Assembly: GCF_000725125.1 (NCBI RefSeq)
Contig: NZ_JFCB01000010.1
Span: forward strand, 124,001 to 188,000
DNA: 64,000 nt
Direction of reading: 5' to 3'
Source: Streptomyces toyocaensis
GTDB lineage: Bacteria; Actinomycetota; Actinomycetes; Streptomycetales; Streptomycetaceae
Shown piece by piece: positions 47,044-56,383 of the stretch. How positions within the stretch are numbered: the first letter of the stretch is position 1; each line of letters begins with the position of its first letter. The notes under the pieces were generated by a model, which saw only the letters and a program-made list of their open reading frames with translations, had not been told where the DNA came from and ran no database searches. A program made the position numbers and the translations under genes.

Positions 47044-47243
47044 GCCGTCCAGCTTCGCAGGCCGGCGAGGTCCCGTGGCCTCACCGCCCGTGAAACATCT
47101 CCCGCGCGCGGTCGGAGGCGGAGGCCGGGGTCCGACGGGCGCTGTCCGACTGCGAGCGGAGCCTGCATCCCGCCCACCCCGCATCCGGGAGGCCCGCGTC
47201 CTGCCGGCCCGCGTCACCGGCCCGGAAACCCGGCACGTGAACG

Positions 47244-47285
47244 CCGAAGGGCCGGCGCAAGGGGGGGTGTGCGTCGGCCCTTCGG
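47244..47285. terminator. Long hairpin in gene-free region
   Basis: CCGAAGGGCCGGCGCA (47244-47259) pairs with TGCGTCGGCCCTTCGG (47270-47285): 15 Watson-Crick pairs and one G-T pair around a 10-base loop rich in G. It lies 355 bases after the gabT stop and 201 bases before the PAP2 start. Confidence 0.5.
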
Positions 47286-47459
47286 GGAACGGCGTGCCGT
47301 GTGTGGTGCCCGGACGGCCGTCCGGACCGGAACGTCGCGCGCCCCGGGGGGTTTGGGGCGGGCGACCGTCCGATCGTGAGGAGACCCGAAGCCCGCGGGC
47401 CCCGGTTGTGTGTGCGCGAGGGCACGACCAGGTCGAAGCTGGGGAGGCCTCGGCCCGGT

Positions 47460-47483
47460 CCGCCCACAGTCCCCTGTGGGCGG
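47460..47483 (-). terminator. Hairpin downstream of gabT
   Basis: CCGCCCACAG (47460-47469) and CTGTGGGCGG (47474-47483) form a perfect ten-base stem with a four-base loop, 158 bases beyond the gabT stop on the minus strand. A terminator function is inferred. Confidence 0.5.
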
Positions 47484-47640
47484 GGTGTATCTCTCATCCG
47501 GGTAGAAATCTACGGCAGGGGGTGGCCCCGCGACAGGGTCCACGGGCACCTGACATCCACCCCGCACACGTTCTTCACACGCTCTGCCGCTCGCCGGCCC
47601 GGCGGCCCGGGGCGGGCGGCTCACCTGCCCCGATGCGGGC

Positions 47641-48975
47641 TCAGATGCGCGCGAACGCCTGCTCGATGATGTCCAGGCCCTCGTTCAGCAGGTCCTCGCC
47701 GATGACCAGCGGGGGCAGGAAGCGCAGCACGTTGCCGTAGGTGCCACAGGTCAGGACCAGCAGGCCCTCCTGGTGGCAGGCCTTGGCCAGCGCGGCGGTC
47801 GCCTCCGCGTTCGGCTCCTTGGTGGCGCGGTCCTTCACCAGCTCGATGGCGATCATCGCGCCGCGGCCGCGGACGTCGCCGATGATGTCGAACTTCTCGG
47901 CCATGGCGGTGAGGCGGGTCTTCATGACCGTCTCGATGTCCTTCGCCCTGGCGTTGAGGTCGAGCTCCTTCATCGTCTCGATGGCGCCGAGCGCGCCCGC
48001 GCAGGCGACCGGGTTGCCGCCGTAGGTGCCGCCCAGGCCGCCCGCGTGCGCGGCGTCCATGATCTCCGCGCGGCCCGTGACGGCGGCCAGCGGCAGACCG
48101 CCCGCGATGCCCTTCGCCGTGGTGATCAGATCGGGGACGATGCCCTCGTCCTCACAGGCGAACCACTGGCCGGTGCGGCAGAAGCCGGACTGGATCTCGT
48201 CGGCGACGAAGACGATGCCGTTGTCCCGGGCGAACGAGCTGATCGCGGGCAGGAAGCCCTTGGCCGGCTCGATGAAGCCGCCCTCGCCGAGCACCGGCTC
48301 GATGATGATCGCGGCCACGTTCTCGGCGCCGACCTGCTTGGAGATCTGGTCGATGGCCTGCGCGGCGGCCTCCGGGCCCGCGTTCTCCGGGCCGGTCGGC
48401 CAGCGGTAGCCGTAGGCGACCGGGACGCGGTACACCTCGGGCGCGAACGGGCCGAAGCCGTGCTTGTACGGCATGTTCTTCGCGGTCAGCGCCATGGTGA
48501 GGTTGGTGCGGCCGTGGTAGCCGTGGTCGAAGACGACGACCGCCTGCCGCTTGGTGTACGCACGCGCGATCTTGACGGCGTTCTCGACGGCCTCGGCGCC
48601 GCTGTTGAACAGCGCGGACTTCTTGGCGTGGTCGCCCGGGGTCAGCTCCGCGAGCGCCTCGGCCACGGCCACGTAGCCCTCGTACGGCGTGACCATGAAA
48701 CAGGTGTGCGTGAAGTCGGCGAGCTGGGCGGAGGCCCGGCGTACGACGGCCTCGGCCGAGGCGCCGACGGAGGTCACGGCGATGCCGGAGCCGAAGTCGA
48801 TCAGACGGTTGCCGTCGACGTCCTCGATGATCCCGCCGCCCGCGCGCGCGGTGAACACGGGCAGCACGGACCCCACGCCCTGCGCGACCACGGCGGAGCG
48901 GCGGGCCTGCAGCTCCTGCGACTTCGGGCCGGGGATGGCGGTGACGACGCGGCGCTCCTGCGGAAGTGCGGTCAT
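47641..48975 (-). CDS. gabT: 4-aminobutyrate aminotransferase
   Basis: A 444-residue class III aminotransferase converting GABA and 2-oxoglutarate to succinic semialdehyde and glutamate. Evidence: LFNSGAEAVENAVKIAR near residue 110, YHGRTNLTMALTAK near 150, DEIQSGFCRTG near 246, and the PLP lysine in ITTAKGIAGGLPLAA near 276, matching GabT better than other class III enzymes. ATG 48975 is followed upstream by GGAGC. It is the central enzyme linking the polyamine operons to the third aldehyde dehydrogenase. Confidence 0.94.
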   Translation of the reverse strand: MTALPQERRVVTAIPGPKSQELQARRSAVVAQGVGSVLPVFTARAGGGIIEDVDGNRLIDFGSGIAVTSVGASAEAVVRRASAQLADFTHTCFMVTPYEGYVAVAEALAELTPGDHAKKSALFNSGAEAVENAVKIARAYTKRQAVVVFDHGYHGRTNLTMALTAKNMPYKHGFGPFAPEVYRVPVAYGYRWPTGPENAGPEAAAQAIDQISKQVGAENVAAIIIEPVLGEGGFIEPAKGFLPAISSFARDNGIVFVADEIQSGFCRTGQWFACEDEGIVPDLITTAKGIAGGLPLAAVTGRAEIMDAAHAGGLGGTYGGNPVACAGALGAIETMKELDLNARAKDIETVMKTRLTAMAEKFDIIGDVRGRGAMIAIELVKDRATKEPNAEATAALAKACHQEGLLVLTCGTYGNVLRFLPPLVIGEDLLNEGLDIIEQAFARI

Positions 48976-49239
48976 GCGGGGCTCCTGGGGGATGTAACGG
49001 ACGCTTCTACGGTCTCTTCCCGCAGGCTAGGACGGCCGGAGGTGGCTGGGCATGCTCCATGTGGGCGTTGTCCGGGGTCCGCCGTTGTCCGTGATGGACA
49101 TAGCGGGGGAGGGGCTCCCGCGCGCGTCCGCGGGGGGCCACCGCGTACGGACGGCCGCGTAAGCGGTGGACTGCGCCTGTCGGAGCGTTAGATTGACTCG
49201 CTGATGGCGGATGGAGCGGCTGCTCAGGGGGCAAGGGCG

Positions 49240-51657
49240 ATGGACAGCGACGGTACCCAGGACGCACGGGGCACGCATGCCCACCCCGTACCGCGCCCGG
49301 CGGGACCACCGGACGTGCCGACGGCGCCGCCCCGGCCGAGCCGGGCGCCCGGCGTGCCACCCGCACCCGACCGGGCTCCCCGCCCCGCGTCCGCCGTCGC
49401 CGCCTGGCTCGACGCGGCGAGGCCGGACACCCGCCCCGGGATCTGGCGCCACGGCTACCAGCCGCCGAAGCAGGCCCCGGAAAGGCTCGCGCCGGTCACG
49501 CTCGCCGGCATGCTGGTCCCGCTCGCCCTCGCGGCGCTCGTCTGGTCGCTCTGGCAGCGCGGCGTCACCTCGTACCAGATGGCGCCCCTGCGGGCCTTCA
49601 CACCGGACGACTGGTGGTGGGCCGGCACCGTCGCCTCACCCAAGGTGTTCGAGGGGCAGGCGGTGCCGGCCCCGGGGGCGGAGGCCCTCGTGGTCTACGA
49701 GGGAGTCTCCTTCGCGGTGCTGGCCGTCACGGTGGCCGTGCTGGGCAGCTGGCGCGCCATCGTCCGCCACTACGTGGCCCGCAGGCCCCAGCCGGCACGT
49801 GCCCTGATCGCCGGCCTCCTCGCCCTGGTCGTCCTCAGCTTCGTCTTCCCCGGCGCCTTCCCGCTCGTCGGATGGTCCCCGGCACCGGTCGTCGACCCGC
49901 TGCTCTCGCTGACCGTGCTGGTCACCGACGGGTACGAGCTGATGGCCTCCTCCTTCTTCACGAACACGCTGTACGCGGTCGTCACGCTGCTGGTGGTCTG
50001 GCCGTTCGCCCGACTCGGAGGCTGGGTTCCGTACGCGAGGCGGCTGCTCGCCGCGCGCCGGACCGACGCCGCTCCGAGCGCCTCCGGGCCCGGCCGCCCC
50101 CGCTCCCAGTGGCCGGCGCTGCGCGAGGCGGGCCAGGAGGAGGCCGCGGACCTGCTCACCGCCGAGGTGGCCGGCGGCCGCATGAACGACGTCGACTGCA
50201 CCCGCATCGAGCACGCCTTCGCCCTCGCCCGCCGCAGTGGCACGCCGGGCGTCTTCCGTGACACCGTCCTGCGGCAGGCGGGCGCGGCCTTGACCCACCC
50301 CTCCGGGGCCCGGGACCTGCCGCGCCGGACCGCCCCGCACGACCTGCTCGCCGGGCAGGTGCGGATCGGCAGCTGGGTCGCTGCCGAACGCACCCCGCAG
50401 CCGTACCGCGGCGCCGGGGCGGCCCTCGGCCCCGACGTGCTCGGCACCTCGCTGCTCGCCGTCGGGCCCTCCGGATCCGGCAAGACCCGCTCCCTCGTCG
50501 AGCCGGTGACCGAGGCGCTCGCCCTGCAGGCGCTCGCCGGGCGCTGTGCCGTGGTCGCCGTCTCCGCGGCCGGGAGCCAGCTCTGCACGGACGACGCCTT
50601 CGACGTGATCGTGCGGATCGGTGACCCGTCCTCGGTGCACGACCTCGACCCGTACGCCGAGTCCGAGGATCCGGACGAGGCGGCCGCCGTCCTCGCCGAG
50701 GCGCTGGCGGGGGACCTCGACACGGTCGGCACACAGAGCGCCGCCACGACGCTGGCGCAGCTGCTCGGCCCGTTCCGTGCGGTGCACGGCCGCTTCCCCA
50801 CCCTGCCGGAGCTGCGCGAACTGCTGGAGGGCGAGGAGGGGGCGCTGACACCGCTGCGGGAGGCGCTCGTCGCGAGCGGGGACGACGTCATGCGCCGTGA
50901 ACTCGACGCGCGCGCCCGGCAGACGGGCGCCCCGGGTGACACGGGCCGGACCCTCGCCGACCGGCTGGCCCTGCTGAACCGGCCGGTCTTCGCGGACTTC
51001 TTCGGCGGTGGCGGCCCGGCCCGGCCGTTCTCCCTGCGGGCGATCGCCCACCACCCCCTGCGGGTACGGATCGACCTGCCCGAGCGCGGGCACGAGGAGG
51101 CCTGCCGGCTGATCACCCGGCTGGTCCTCGCGCAGTTCCACACCGTCGTGAGGGACGGGCGGCGTACGCACTTCGCCTGCCTGGTCCTGGACGACGCGAC
51201 CGGCACGGTCACCGCGGAGTCGGTGCGCCGCATCCAGCGGCTGCGCTCGCAGAACGCGGGCGTGCTGCTCGCCCTGCGCACCGTCGCCGACGTCCCCGAG
51301 GCGCTGCACGGCCCGCTCTACGGAGCGGTGGGCTGCCGCATGGCGTTCTCCGGGGTGACCACCTGGGACGGCAACCGGTTCGCGCAGACCTGGGGCACCG
51401 AGTGGGTGGAGACCACGGAGGTCGCCAAGCACACGGTCTTCGCCGACCAGCCGATGACCCGTGCCCTGCACGCGCTGCGCAAGCTGGTGACGGGCAAGGC
51501 GGTCACGACGGACGCGGTCACCGTGCGGCAGGTCGAGCGGGAGCGCTGGTCGGCCTCCGAACTCGCGCACGCGGTGCCGGCGGGGCACGCGGTGCTGTCG
51601 TTGACGGACGTCGAGGGTGAGCACGCGCCCCCGCTGCTGGTGGACCTGCGGGGGTGA
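49240..51657 (+). CDS. Orphan VirD4/FtsK-like membrane ATPase
   Basis: An 805-residue protein. A Pro-rich N-terminus (about 80 residues) is followed by four hydrophobic segments (LAGMLVPLALAALVW, GVSFAVLAVTVAVLG, ALIAGLLALVVLSFVF, TLYAVVTLLVVWPF). The C-terminal half is a P-loop ATPase with Walker A GPSGSGKTRS near residue 410 and Walker B FACLVLDDAT near 647, in the arrangement of VirD4/TraD-type coupling proteins. No conjugation, type IV or type VII genes are nearby, so the cargo is unknown. ATG 49240 has AAGGG upstream; ATG 49204 is possible. Confidence 0.8.
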   Translation: MDSDGTQDARGTHAHPVPRPAGPPDVPTAPPRPSRAPGVPPAPDRAPRPASAVAAWLDAARPDTRPGIWRHGYQPPKQAPERLAPVTLAGMLVPLALAALVWSLWQRGVTSYQMAPLRAFTPDDWWWAGTVASPKVFEGQAVPAPGAEALVVYEGVSFAVLAVTVAVLGSWRAIVRHYVARRPQPARALIAGLLALVVLSFVFPGAFPLVGWSPAPVVDPLLSLTVLVTDGYELMASSFFTNTLYAVVTLLVVWPFARLGGWVPYARRLLAARRTDAAPSASGPGRPRSQWPALREAGQEEAADLLTAEVAGGRMNDVDCTRIEHAFALARRSGTPGVFRDTVLRQAGAALTHPSGARDLPRRTAPHDLLAGQVRIGSWVAAERTPQPYRGAGAALGPDVLGTSLLAVGPSGSGKTRSLVEPVTEALALQALAGRCAVVAVSAAGSQLCTDDAFDVIVRIGDPSSVHDLDPYAESEDPDEAAAVLAEALAGDLDTVGTQSAATTLAQLLGPFRAVHGRFPTLPELRELLEGEEGALTPLREALVASGDDVMRRELDARARQTGAPGDTGRTLADRLALLNRPVFADFFGGGGPARPFSLRAIAHHPLRVRIDLPERGHEEACRLITRLVLAQFHTVVRDGRRTHFACLVLDDATGTVTAESVRRIQRLRSQNAGVLLALRTVADVPEALHGPLYGAVGCRMAFSGVTTWDGNRFAQTWGTEWVETTEVAKHTVFADQPMTRALHALRKLVTGKAVTTDAVTVRQVERERWSASELAHAVPAGHAVLSLTDVEGEHAPPLLVDLRG

Positions 51658-51778
51658 GCGGCCGGGGCGGCCGCTGACCGTACGGTGAGGCAGAATCGAC
51701 ACAGGTCGTTCATACGCCGCGGCCAAAAGATCACCGTGCTCTCACCCATCCGTCGCAGACCGAAGGCTCAAGGCCCCG

Positions 51779-53344
51779 ATGCCCCCGACGCTCGCCTCGC
51801 TCGTCCACCACACCGCGCTCAAGCTGACCGTGCGCGCGGGCGAGGACCGCCTCGACGTGCCCGTGCGCTGGGCGCACGCCAGCGAACTCGCCGACCCGGT
51901 GCCGTACATGGAGGGCGGGGAGCTGCTGCTGATCACCGCCCTCAAGCTCGACGCGGAGGACCGGGAGGCGATGCGCCGGTACGTGAAGCGGCTGGTGGGA
52001 GCGGGCGTCGTCGGGCTCGGCTTCGCCGTCGGGGTGCACTACGAGGACATCCCCGACGCCCTCGTCGAGGCGGCACGCGCGGAGGGCCTGCCGCTGCTGG
52101 AGGTGCCGCGCCGCACCCCGTTCCTCGCGATCAGCAAGGCCGTGTCCGCCGCCATCGCCGCCGACCAGTACCGCGCGGTGACCGCGGGCTTCGCCGCCCA
52201 GCGGGAGCTGACGAAGCAGACACTGAGCGACGGCCCGGAGGGCCTGCTCGCCGCACTCGCCGCCCAGGTCGACGGGTGGGCCGCGCTCTACGACGCCTCG
52301 GGCGCCGTGGTCGCCGCGGCGCCGGACTGGGCCGGCCGGCGCGCCGCGCGGCTCACCGCGGACGTGACCCGGCTGCGGGACCGGCCCGCGCCCGCCTCCT
52401 CGGTCGTGGCGGGACCGGAGCACGAGGACCGGGTGGAACTGCACTCCCTCGGCACGGGCCGGCGCCCCCGGGCGGCGCTCGCCGTCGGCACGGCCGCCGC
52501 CCTCGGCACCGCCGAGCGGTACGCCGTCCACTCCGCCATCGCCCTGCTCACCCTCACCACGGAGCGCTCCCGCTCGCTGCACGCCGCCGAACAGCGCATC
52601 GGCGCCGCCGTGCTGCGCATGCTGCTCGCCGGGGAGCCGGACCACGCCCGCGCGGTCGCCGGGGACCTGTACGGCGGCCTCCTCGACGCGCCCTTCCGGA
52701 TCATCGTCGCCGTCGGGAGCGGGGAGGCGGACGGGGATGCCCTCGGCGCCCTCGCCGAGACCGCGGAGGCCGCCGCCGCCCGCTCCGGCGAGGCCGTCCT
52801 GGTCGTGCCGGAGGGCGAGCGGCTGGTCGTCCTCGCCGCCGACGGGGGCGCCGCCGTGGCCGCCTGCTGCGACCACGCCGCCGCCCAGGAGGCGGCCCGC
52901 AAGGCCGACGACGCCGACCTGGTGGCCGGACTGTCCGCGCCGGCCGGCCCGACCGCCGCGTCCGCCGCGTACAAGCAGGCCGAGCAGGCGCTCTCGGTGG
53001 CCCGGCGCAGGGGCAGGGTGCTGGTCGAGCACGAGCACCTGGCCGCGGGGTCCGTGCTGCCGCTGCTCGCCGACGACGCGGTCTGGGCGTTCGCCGACGG
53101 GCTGCTGCGCGCGCTGCGCGAGCACGACGCCACCGGCCGCGGCGACCTGGTCGCGTCCCTGCGGGCCTGGCTCTCCCGGCACGGCCAGTGGGACGCCGCG
53201 GCAGCCGACCTCGGCGTCCACCGCCACACCCTGCGCTACCGCATGCGCCGGGTCGAGGAGATCCTCGGCCGCTCCCTGGACGACCCGGACGTCCGTATGG
53301 AGCTGTGGCTGGCCCTCAAGGCCACGGCCTCCGAGAACGGCTGA
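51779..53344 (+). CDS. PucR-family transcriptional regulator
   Basis: A 521-residue regulator. An N-terminal purine-catabolism (PucR) domain (to about residue 125) includes WAHASELADPVPYMEGGELLL; a middle GGDEF-like/CdaR section follows; a C-terminal helix-turn-helix of the PucR type is seen in YRMRRVEEILGRSLDDPDVRMELW near residue 485. The family activates genes for purine, GABA or polyamine use in response to nitrogen metabolites. Placed between gabT and an aldehyde dehydrogenase, it probably controls GABA catabolism. A terminator follows. Confidence 0.9.
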   Translation: MPPTLASLVHHTALKLTVRAGEDRLDVPVRWAHASELADPVPYMEGGELLLITALKLDAEDREAMRRYVKRLVGAGVVGLGFAVGVHYEDIPDALVEAARAEGLPLLEVPRRTPFLAISKAVSAAIAADQYRAVTAGFAAQRELTKQTLSDGPEGLLAALAAQVDGWAALYDASGAVVAAAPDWAGRRAARLTADVTRLRDRPAPASSVVAGPEHEDRVELHSLGTGRRPRAALAVGTAAALGTAERYAVHSAIALLTLTTERSRSLHAAEQRIGAAVLRMLLAGEPDHARAVAGDLYGGLLDAPFRIIVAVGSGEADGDALGALAETAEAAAARSGEAVLVVPEGERLVVLAADGGAAVAACCDHAAAQEAARKADDADLVAGLSAPAGPTAASAAYKQAEQALSVARRRGRVLVEHEHLAAGSVLPLLADDAVWAFADGLLRALREHDATGRGDLVASLRAWLSRHGQWDAAAADLGVHRHTLRYRMRRVEEILGRSLDDPDVRMELWLALKATASENG

Positions 53345-53705
53345 GCGGCGCCCGGCCGGGGGCCCGGCCCTTCCCACCGGCCACGCACGGGTGGCGAACC
53401 ACGGGCCCCGCGCCGCATCCGGCGCCCAGCCCGCGTCCCGGTGACCGGGTCCGGCCCTCCCGCGGGCCGCGTGCCGGTGTTCACCGCGAGGTCGGGGGGC
53501 GGGCGGGCCCGGTCGACGACCGCGGTCCGGGTGGCCGGGTGCGTCACGGAGCGGGTCGCGGACCGGTGCCCGAGCCCTTTGCGCCGATGCGGCACACTCC
53601 CGTCCGGCACCCGTACGCACCGGACAAGCGCCCGCCCGGCGGCGCCCCCCTACCGTGGACCCACACACCCATGTACACCCCTACGCGGAAGGGCCGGGAC
53701 TCCAC
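53345..53705. other. 361-base intergenic region
   Basis: I see no gene. It begins with a short GC-rich hairpin at 53354-53369 and otherwise has GC-rich sequence of no obvious structure; it must contain the promoter of the aldehyde dehydrogenase gene at 53706. Confidence 0.5.
53354..53369 (+). terminator. Short hairpin after PucR gene
   Basis: GGCCGG and CCGGCC (53354-53359 and 53364-53369) form a six-base stem with a four-base loop 10 bases after the stop and are followed by CTTCCC. It is weak but well placed. Confidence 0.45.
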
Positions 53706-55151
53706 ATGACTTCCACCCACGCCTTCTGGCTCGCCGGCCGCCAGGCCACCGGCGAGGCCGCCTTCGACGTCACCTCCCCCTGGGACGGCCGGGTCGTCGG
53801 CACGGTGAGCGTGCCGACCGAGGCCCAGGTCGAGGAGGCCGTGGCCGCCGCGTACGCGGTACGGGACGAGTTCGCCGCCACTCCCGCCCACGTCCGGGCC
53901 GCCGCCCTGGACCACGTCAGCCGGCGCCTCGCCGAGCGCACCGAGGAGATCGCCCGGCTGATCTCCGCAGAGAACGGCAAGCCGATGAAGTGGGCCCGCG
54001 GCGAGGTCGGTCGTGCCGTCTCCGTGTTCCGCTTCGCCTCGGAGGAGGCCCGCCGCTTCAACGGCGGCGAGGCCCAGCGCCTGGACACCGACGCGGGTGG
54101 CCAGGGGCGGCTCGCGCTCACCCGCCGCTTCCCCAAGGGTGTCGTCCTCGGCATCGCGCCGTTCAACTTCCCGCTGAACCTGTGCGCCCACAAGATCGCC
54201 CCGGCGATCGCCGCCGGTGCCCCGATCGTCCTGAAGCCGGCGCCCGCCACGCCCCTGTCCGGGCTGATCCTCGGCGAGCTGCTGGCCGAGACCGAGCTGC
54301 CCGCCGGGGCCTGGAGCATCCTCCCGGTCCCCAACGACCGCATGCCCGCCCTCGTCCGGGACGAGCGGCTGCCGGTGATCTCCTTCACCGGCTCGGAGAA
54401 GGTCGGCTACGCGATCATGGACTCGGTGCCGCGCAAGCACTGCACCCTGGAGCTCGGCGGCAACGGCGCGGCCGTCGTCCTCGCCGACTGGGCGAGCGAC
54501 GAGGACCTGGACCGGGCCGCCGCCCGCATCGCGACCTTCTCCAACTACCAGGGCGGCCAGTCCTGCATCTCCGTGCAGCGCGTGATCGCCGACGCGTCGG
54601 TGTACGACCGGCTGCTGCCGCGCATCGTCGCCGCCGTCGAGGCGCAGGTCACCGGTGACCCGAACGACGAAGCGACCGATGTCGGCCCGCTGGTCGGCGA
54701 GGACGCCGCGCAGCGCGTCGAGGCGTGGGTGCAGGAGGCCGTGGAGGCGGGCGCCACCCTCCTCACCGGCGGCAAGCGCGACGGCGCCTCCTACGCGCCG
54801 ACCGTGCTGACCGACGTGCCGGCCGAGGCGACGCTCTCCTGCGAGGAGGTCTTCGGGCCCGTGCTGACCGTGCAGAAGGTGGACGGCGAGGACGCGGCCT
54901 TCGCCGCCGTCAACGACTCCAAGTACGGCCTCCAGGCGGGTGTGTTCACCCACGACCTGCAGATCGCCTTCCGGGCCCACCGCGCCCTGGAGGTCGGCGG
55001 TGTCGTCATCGGTGACGTGCCCTCCTACCGCGCCGACCAGATGCCGTACGGCGGCGCCAAGCAGTCCGGTGTGGGCCGTGAGGGCGTGCGGTTCGCGATG
55101 GAGGACTACACCTACGAGCGCGTGCTGGTCCTCACCGGCCTCGCCCTGTAA
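53706..55151 (+). CDS. Aldehyde dehydrogenase (succinic-semialdehyde type)
   Basis: A 481-residue aldehyde dehydrogenase distinct from the other two. Catalytic cysteine in NYQGGQSCISVQRVI near residue 286, base glutamate in CTLELGGNGAAVV near 250, and PFNFPLNL near 155. ATG 53706 follows GGAAGGG. Adjacent to the PucR regulator and gabT, it most likely oxidises succinic semialdehyde to succinate, although the family (including glyceraldehyde-type enzymes) is broad. A strong terminator follows. Confidence 0.9.
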   Translation: MTSTHAFWLAGRQATGEAAFDVTSPWDGRVVGTVSVPTEAQVEEAVAAAYAVRDEFAATPAHVRAAALDHVSRRLAERTEEIARLISAENGKPMKWARGEVGRAVSVFRFASEEARRFNGGEAQRLDTDAGGQGRLALTRRFPKGVVLGIAPFNFPLNLCAHKIAPAIAAGAPIVLKPAPATPLSGLILGELLAETELPAGAWSILPVPNDRMPALVRDERLPVISFTGSEKVGYAIMDSVPRKHCTLELGGNGAAVVLADWASDEDLDRAAARIATFSNYQGGQSCISVQRVIADASVYDRLLPRIVAAVEAQVTGDPNDEATDVGPLVGEDAAQRVEAWVQEAVEAGATLLTGGKRDGASYAPTVLTDVPAEATLSCEEVFGPVLTVQKVDGEDAAFAAVNDSKYGLQAGVFTHDLQIAFRAHRALEVGGVVIGDVPSYRADQMPYGGAKQSGVGREGVRFAMEDYTYERVLVLTGLAL

Positions 55152-55160
55152 GCCGCACGC

Positions 55161-55200
55161 GAAGGGGCCCGGCACCGGACGTCCCGGTGCCGGGCCCTTC
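55161..55200 (+). terminator. Terminator after third aldehyde dehydrogenase
   Basis: GAAGGGGCCCGGCACCGG (55161-55178) pairs with CCGGTGCCGGGCCCTTC (55184-55200), a 17-base stem with one bulged G, beginning 10 bases after the stop. Confidence 0.85.
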
Positions 55201-55225
55201 TGTGTGCCGGGCCCCTTCCAAACCC

Positions 55226-56070
55226 TCAGCCGGAGAAGCCGGCCCGCGCGAGCCGCAGCGGGCCGCGCAGCCGGAGCCGTATGTCGTGCACGCCCTCGAC
55301 GGCGGCGAAGGACGCACGGAGCGTGGTGCAGTCGTACGGCCCCGAGGCGGGCTCCTTCGCTCGGCGACGACCAGCCCGAAGACCTCGGGATCCTCCTCGG
55401 CAACCTTGACGCCGTCGGCGGCGACCTGCACGTGGCGCCCCGTCCCCAGGTGCCTGAGGAGGTGACCGTCCCGTGCGGTTCCAGCCGGACCGTCTCCGGC
55501 ACGACCCAGCCGCCCGGCTGGTCGGCGGAGGCGCGTACGTACCCGTCCTCGGCGACCGAGAGGTAGCGGCCGTCGGGCGCCCGGAGGGTGAGCACGCCCT
55601 CGCCCCCGTCGGCCAGGGCCAGTTCGGTGCCGGCCGTCCGGGCGGTGAGAGGCGGCAGATCGGTACGGCCCGCGAGCAGCGCCGGGTCGAGGGCGTCCTC
55701 GGCGCCGCGCGCCGTCCCGGGGGTGTCGGGCGCCGGCGGCACGTGCAGGAACGCACCGGCGGAGGTCTTCAGCAGCACGCGGTCCACGCCTTCGGCGAAC
55801 TCCACGCGGTCGGCGCCGAACCGCTCGCGCAGACCCTCCAGCGGGGTGGAGCGGTGGATCAGGCTGCCGCTGTACCAGTCGAGCTTGCACTCGTCGGCGA
55901 GCAGTCCGACGACCGCGACGCGGGTGTCCGGTGCGAGCGGCAGCGTAGCGTCGTTCTTGAGCAGGACGACCGCCTGCTCGGCGGCCTCCCGCGCGAGCGC
56001 CCGGTGTTCGGGGGTGTCGAAGGCCTGCTCCCCGGCGCAGGGGTCCGCGCCCGGGTCGAACTCGCCCGAC
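55226..56070 (-). pseudogene. GH3 glycosidase remnant (truncated, two frameshifts)
   Basis: The C-terminal half of a family 3 glycoside hydrolase (beta-glucosidase/xylosidase type). Reading leftwards from about 56070, the first frame reads GGSGEFDPGADPCAGEQAFD, then AREAAEQAVVLLKNDATLPL and CKLDWYSGSLIHRSTPLEGL, continuing through the inserted fascin-like domain. The frame shifts near 55470 (to LGTGRHVQVAADGVKVAEED) and again near 55365 (to VEGVHDIRLRLRGPLRL), ending at TGA 55226. The N-terminal catalytic domain, including the nucleophile, is missing. It would be non-functional. A LacI-type repressor at 57401-58314 is also broken. Confidence 0.8.
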
Positions 56071-56161
56071 CCACCGCGTCCACCTGTGGACTTCCACCGG
56101 CGCCGAGCCGCTCGACCTGGTCGCCGGAGAAGACCGCGTCCTCACGCTGAAGACGCGGTGA
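56066..56161 (+). pseudogene. Possible 3' remnant of a plus-strand gene
   Basis: A frame ending TGA 56159-56161 reads WTSTGAEPLDLVAGEDRVLT and then LKTR, with coding-like third positions. It looks like the C-terminus of a larger enzyme, perhaps a glycosidase, and abuts the truncated end of the GH3 remnant, suggesting a deletion joined two genes. The family cannot be named from 30 residues. Confidence 0.3.
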
Positions 56162-56383
56162 CCCCCGTGCAGTTCGGCTTCGAGAGCCCTCCGAGGGGTT
56201 CCATAACGCGGTACAGGGGCCGGGGCGGGAGTTCCGGAGCGGTGACCGGCGCGGCTACGTTTTCGGCGATCACCGCTGGAGCGCGTCCGCGAGAACCGTT
56301 CGCCCGCCCCGCGTTCGCGGGCGCGCTCCGGGTCAGGCACGTCCCGTCCTTCCGCCCCCACCGAGGAGACCGAGGAACCCGCC

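Larger units (their letters stand above)
47044..47640. other. 597-base gene-free region
   Basis: I find no supportable gene. It contains two strong inverted repeats (47244-47285 and 47460-47483) and a palindrome GTAGAAATCTAC at 47502-47513 preceded by a TGTATCT stretch. The open frames here have arginine/proline-rich, non-protein-like translations. It probably carries the gabT terminator and the PAP2 promoter. Confidence 0.5.

Noticed and set aside
47214..47740. Open frames in the 597-base gene-free region
   Set aside because: No ribosome-binding sites, arginine/proline-rich translations and hairpins within them. I cannot support a gene.
52288..53709. Long alternative frames opposite and within the PucR gene
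   Set aside because: Arg/Ala/Pro-rich translations with no motifs; the PucR frame has clear domains.
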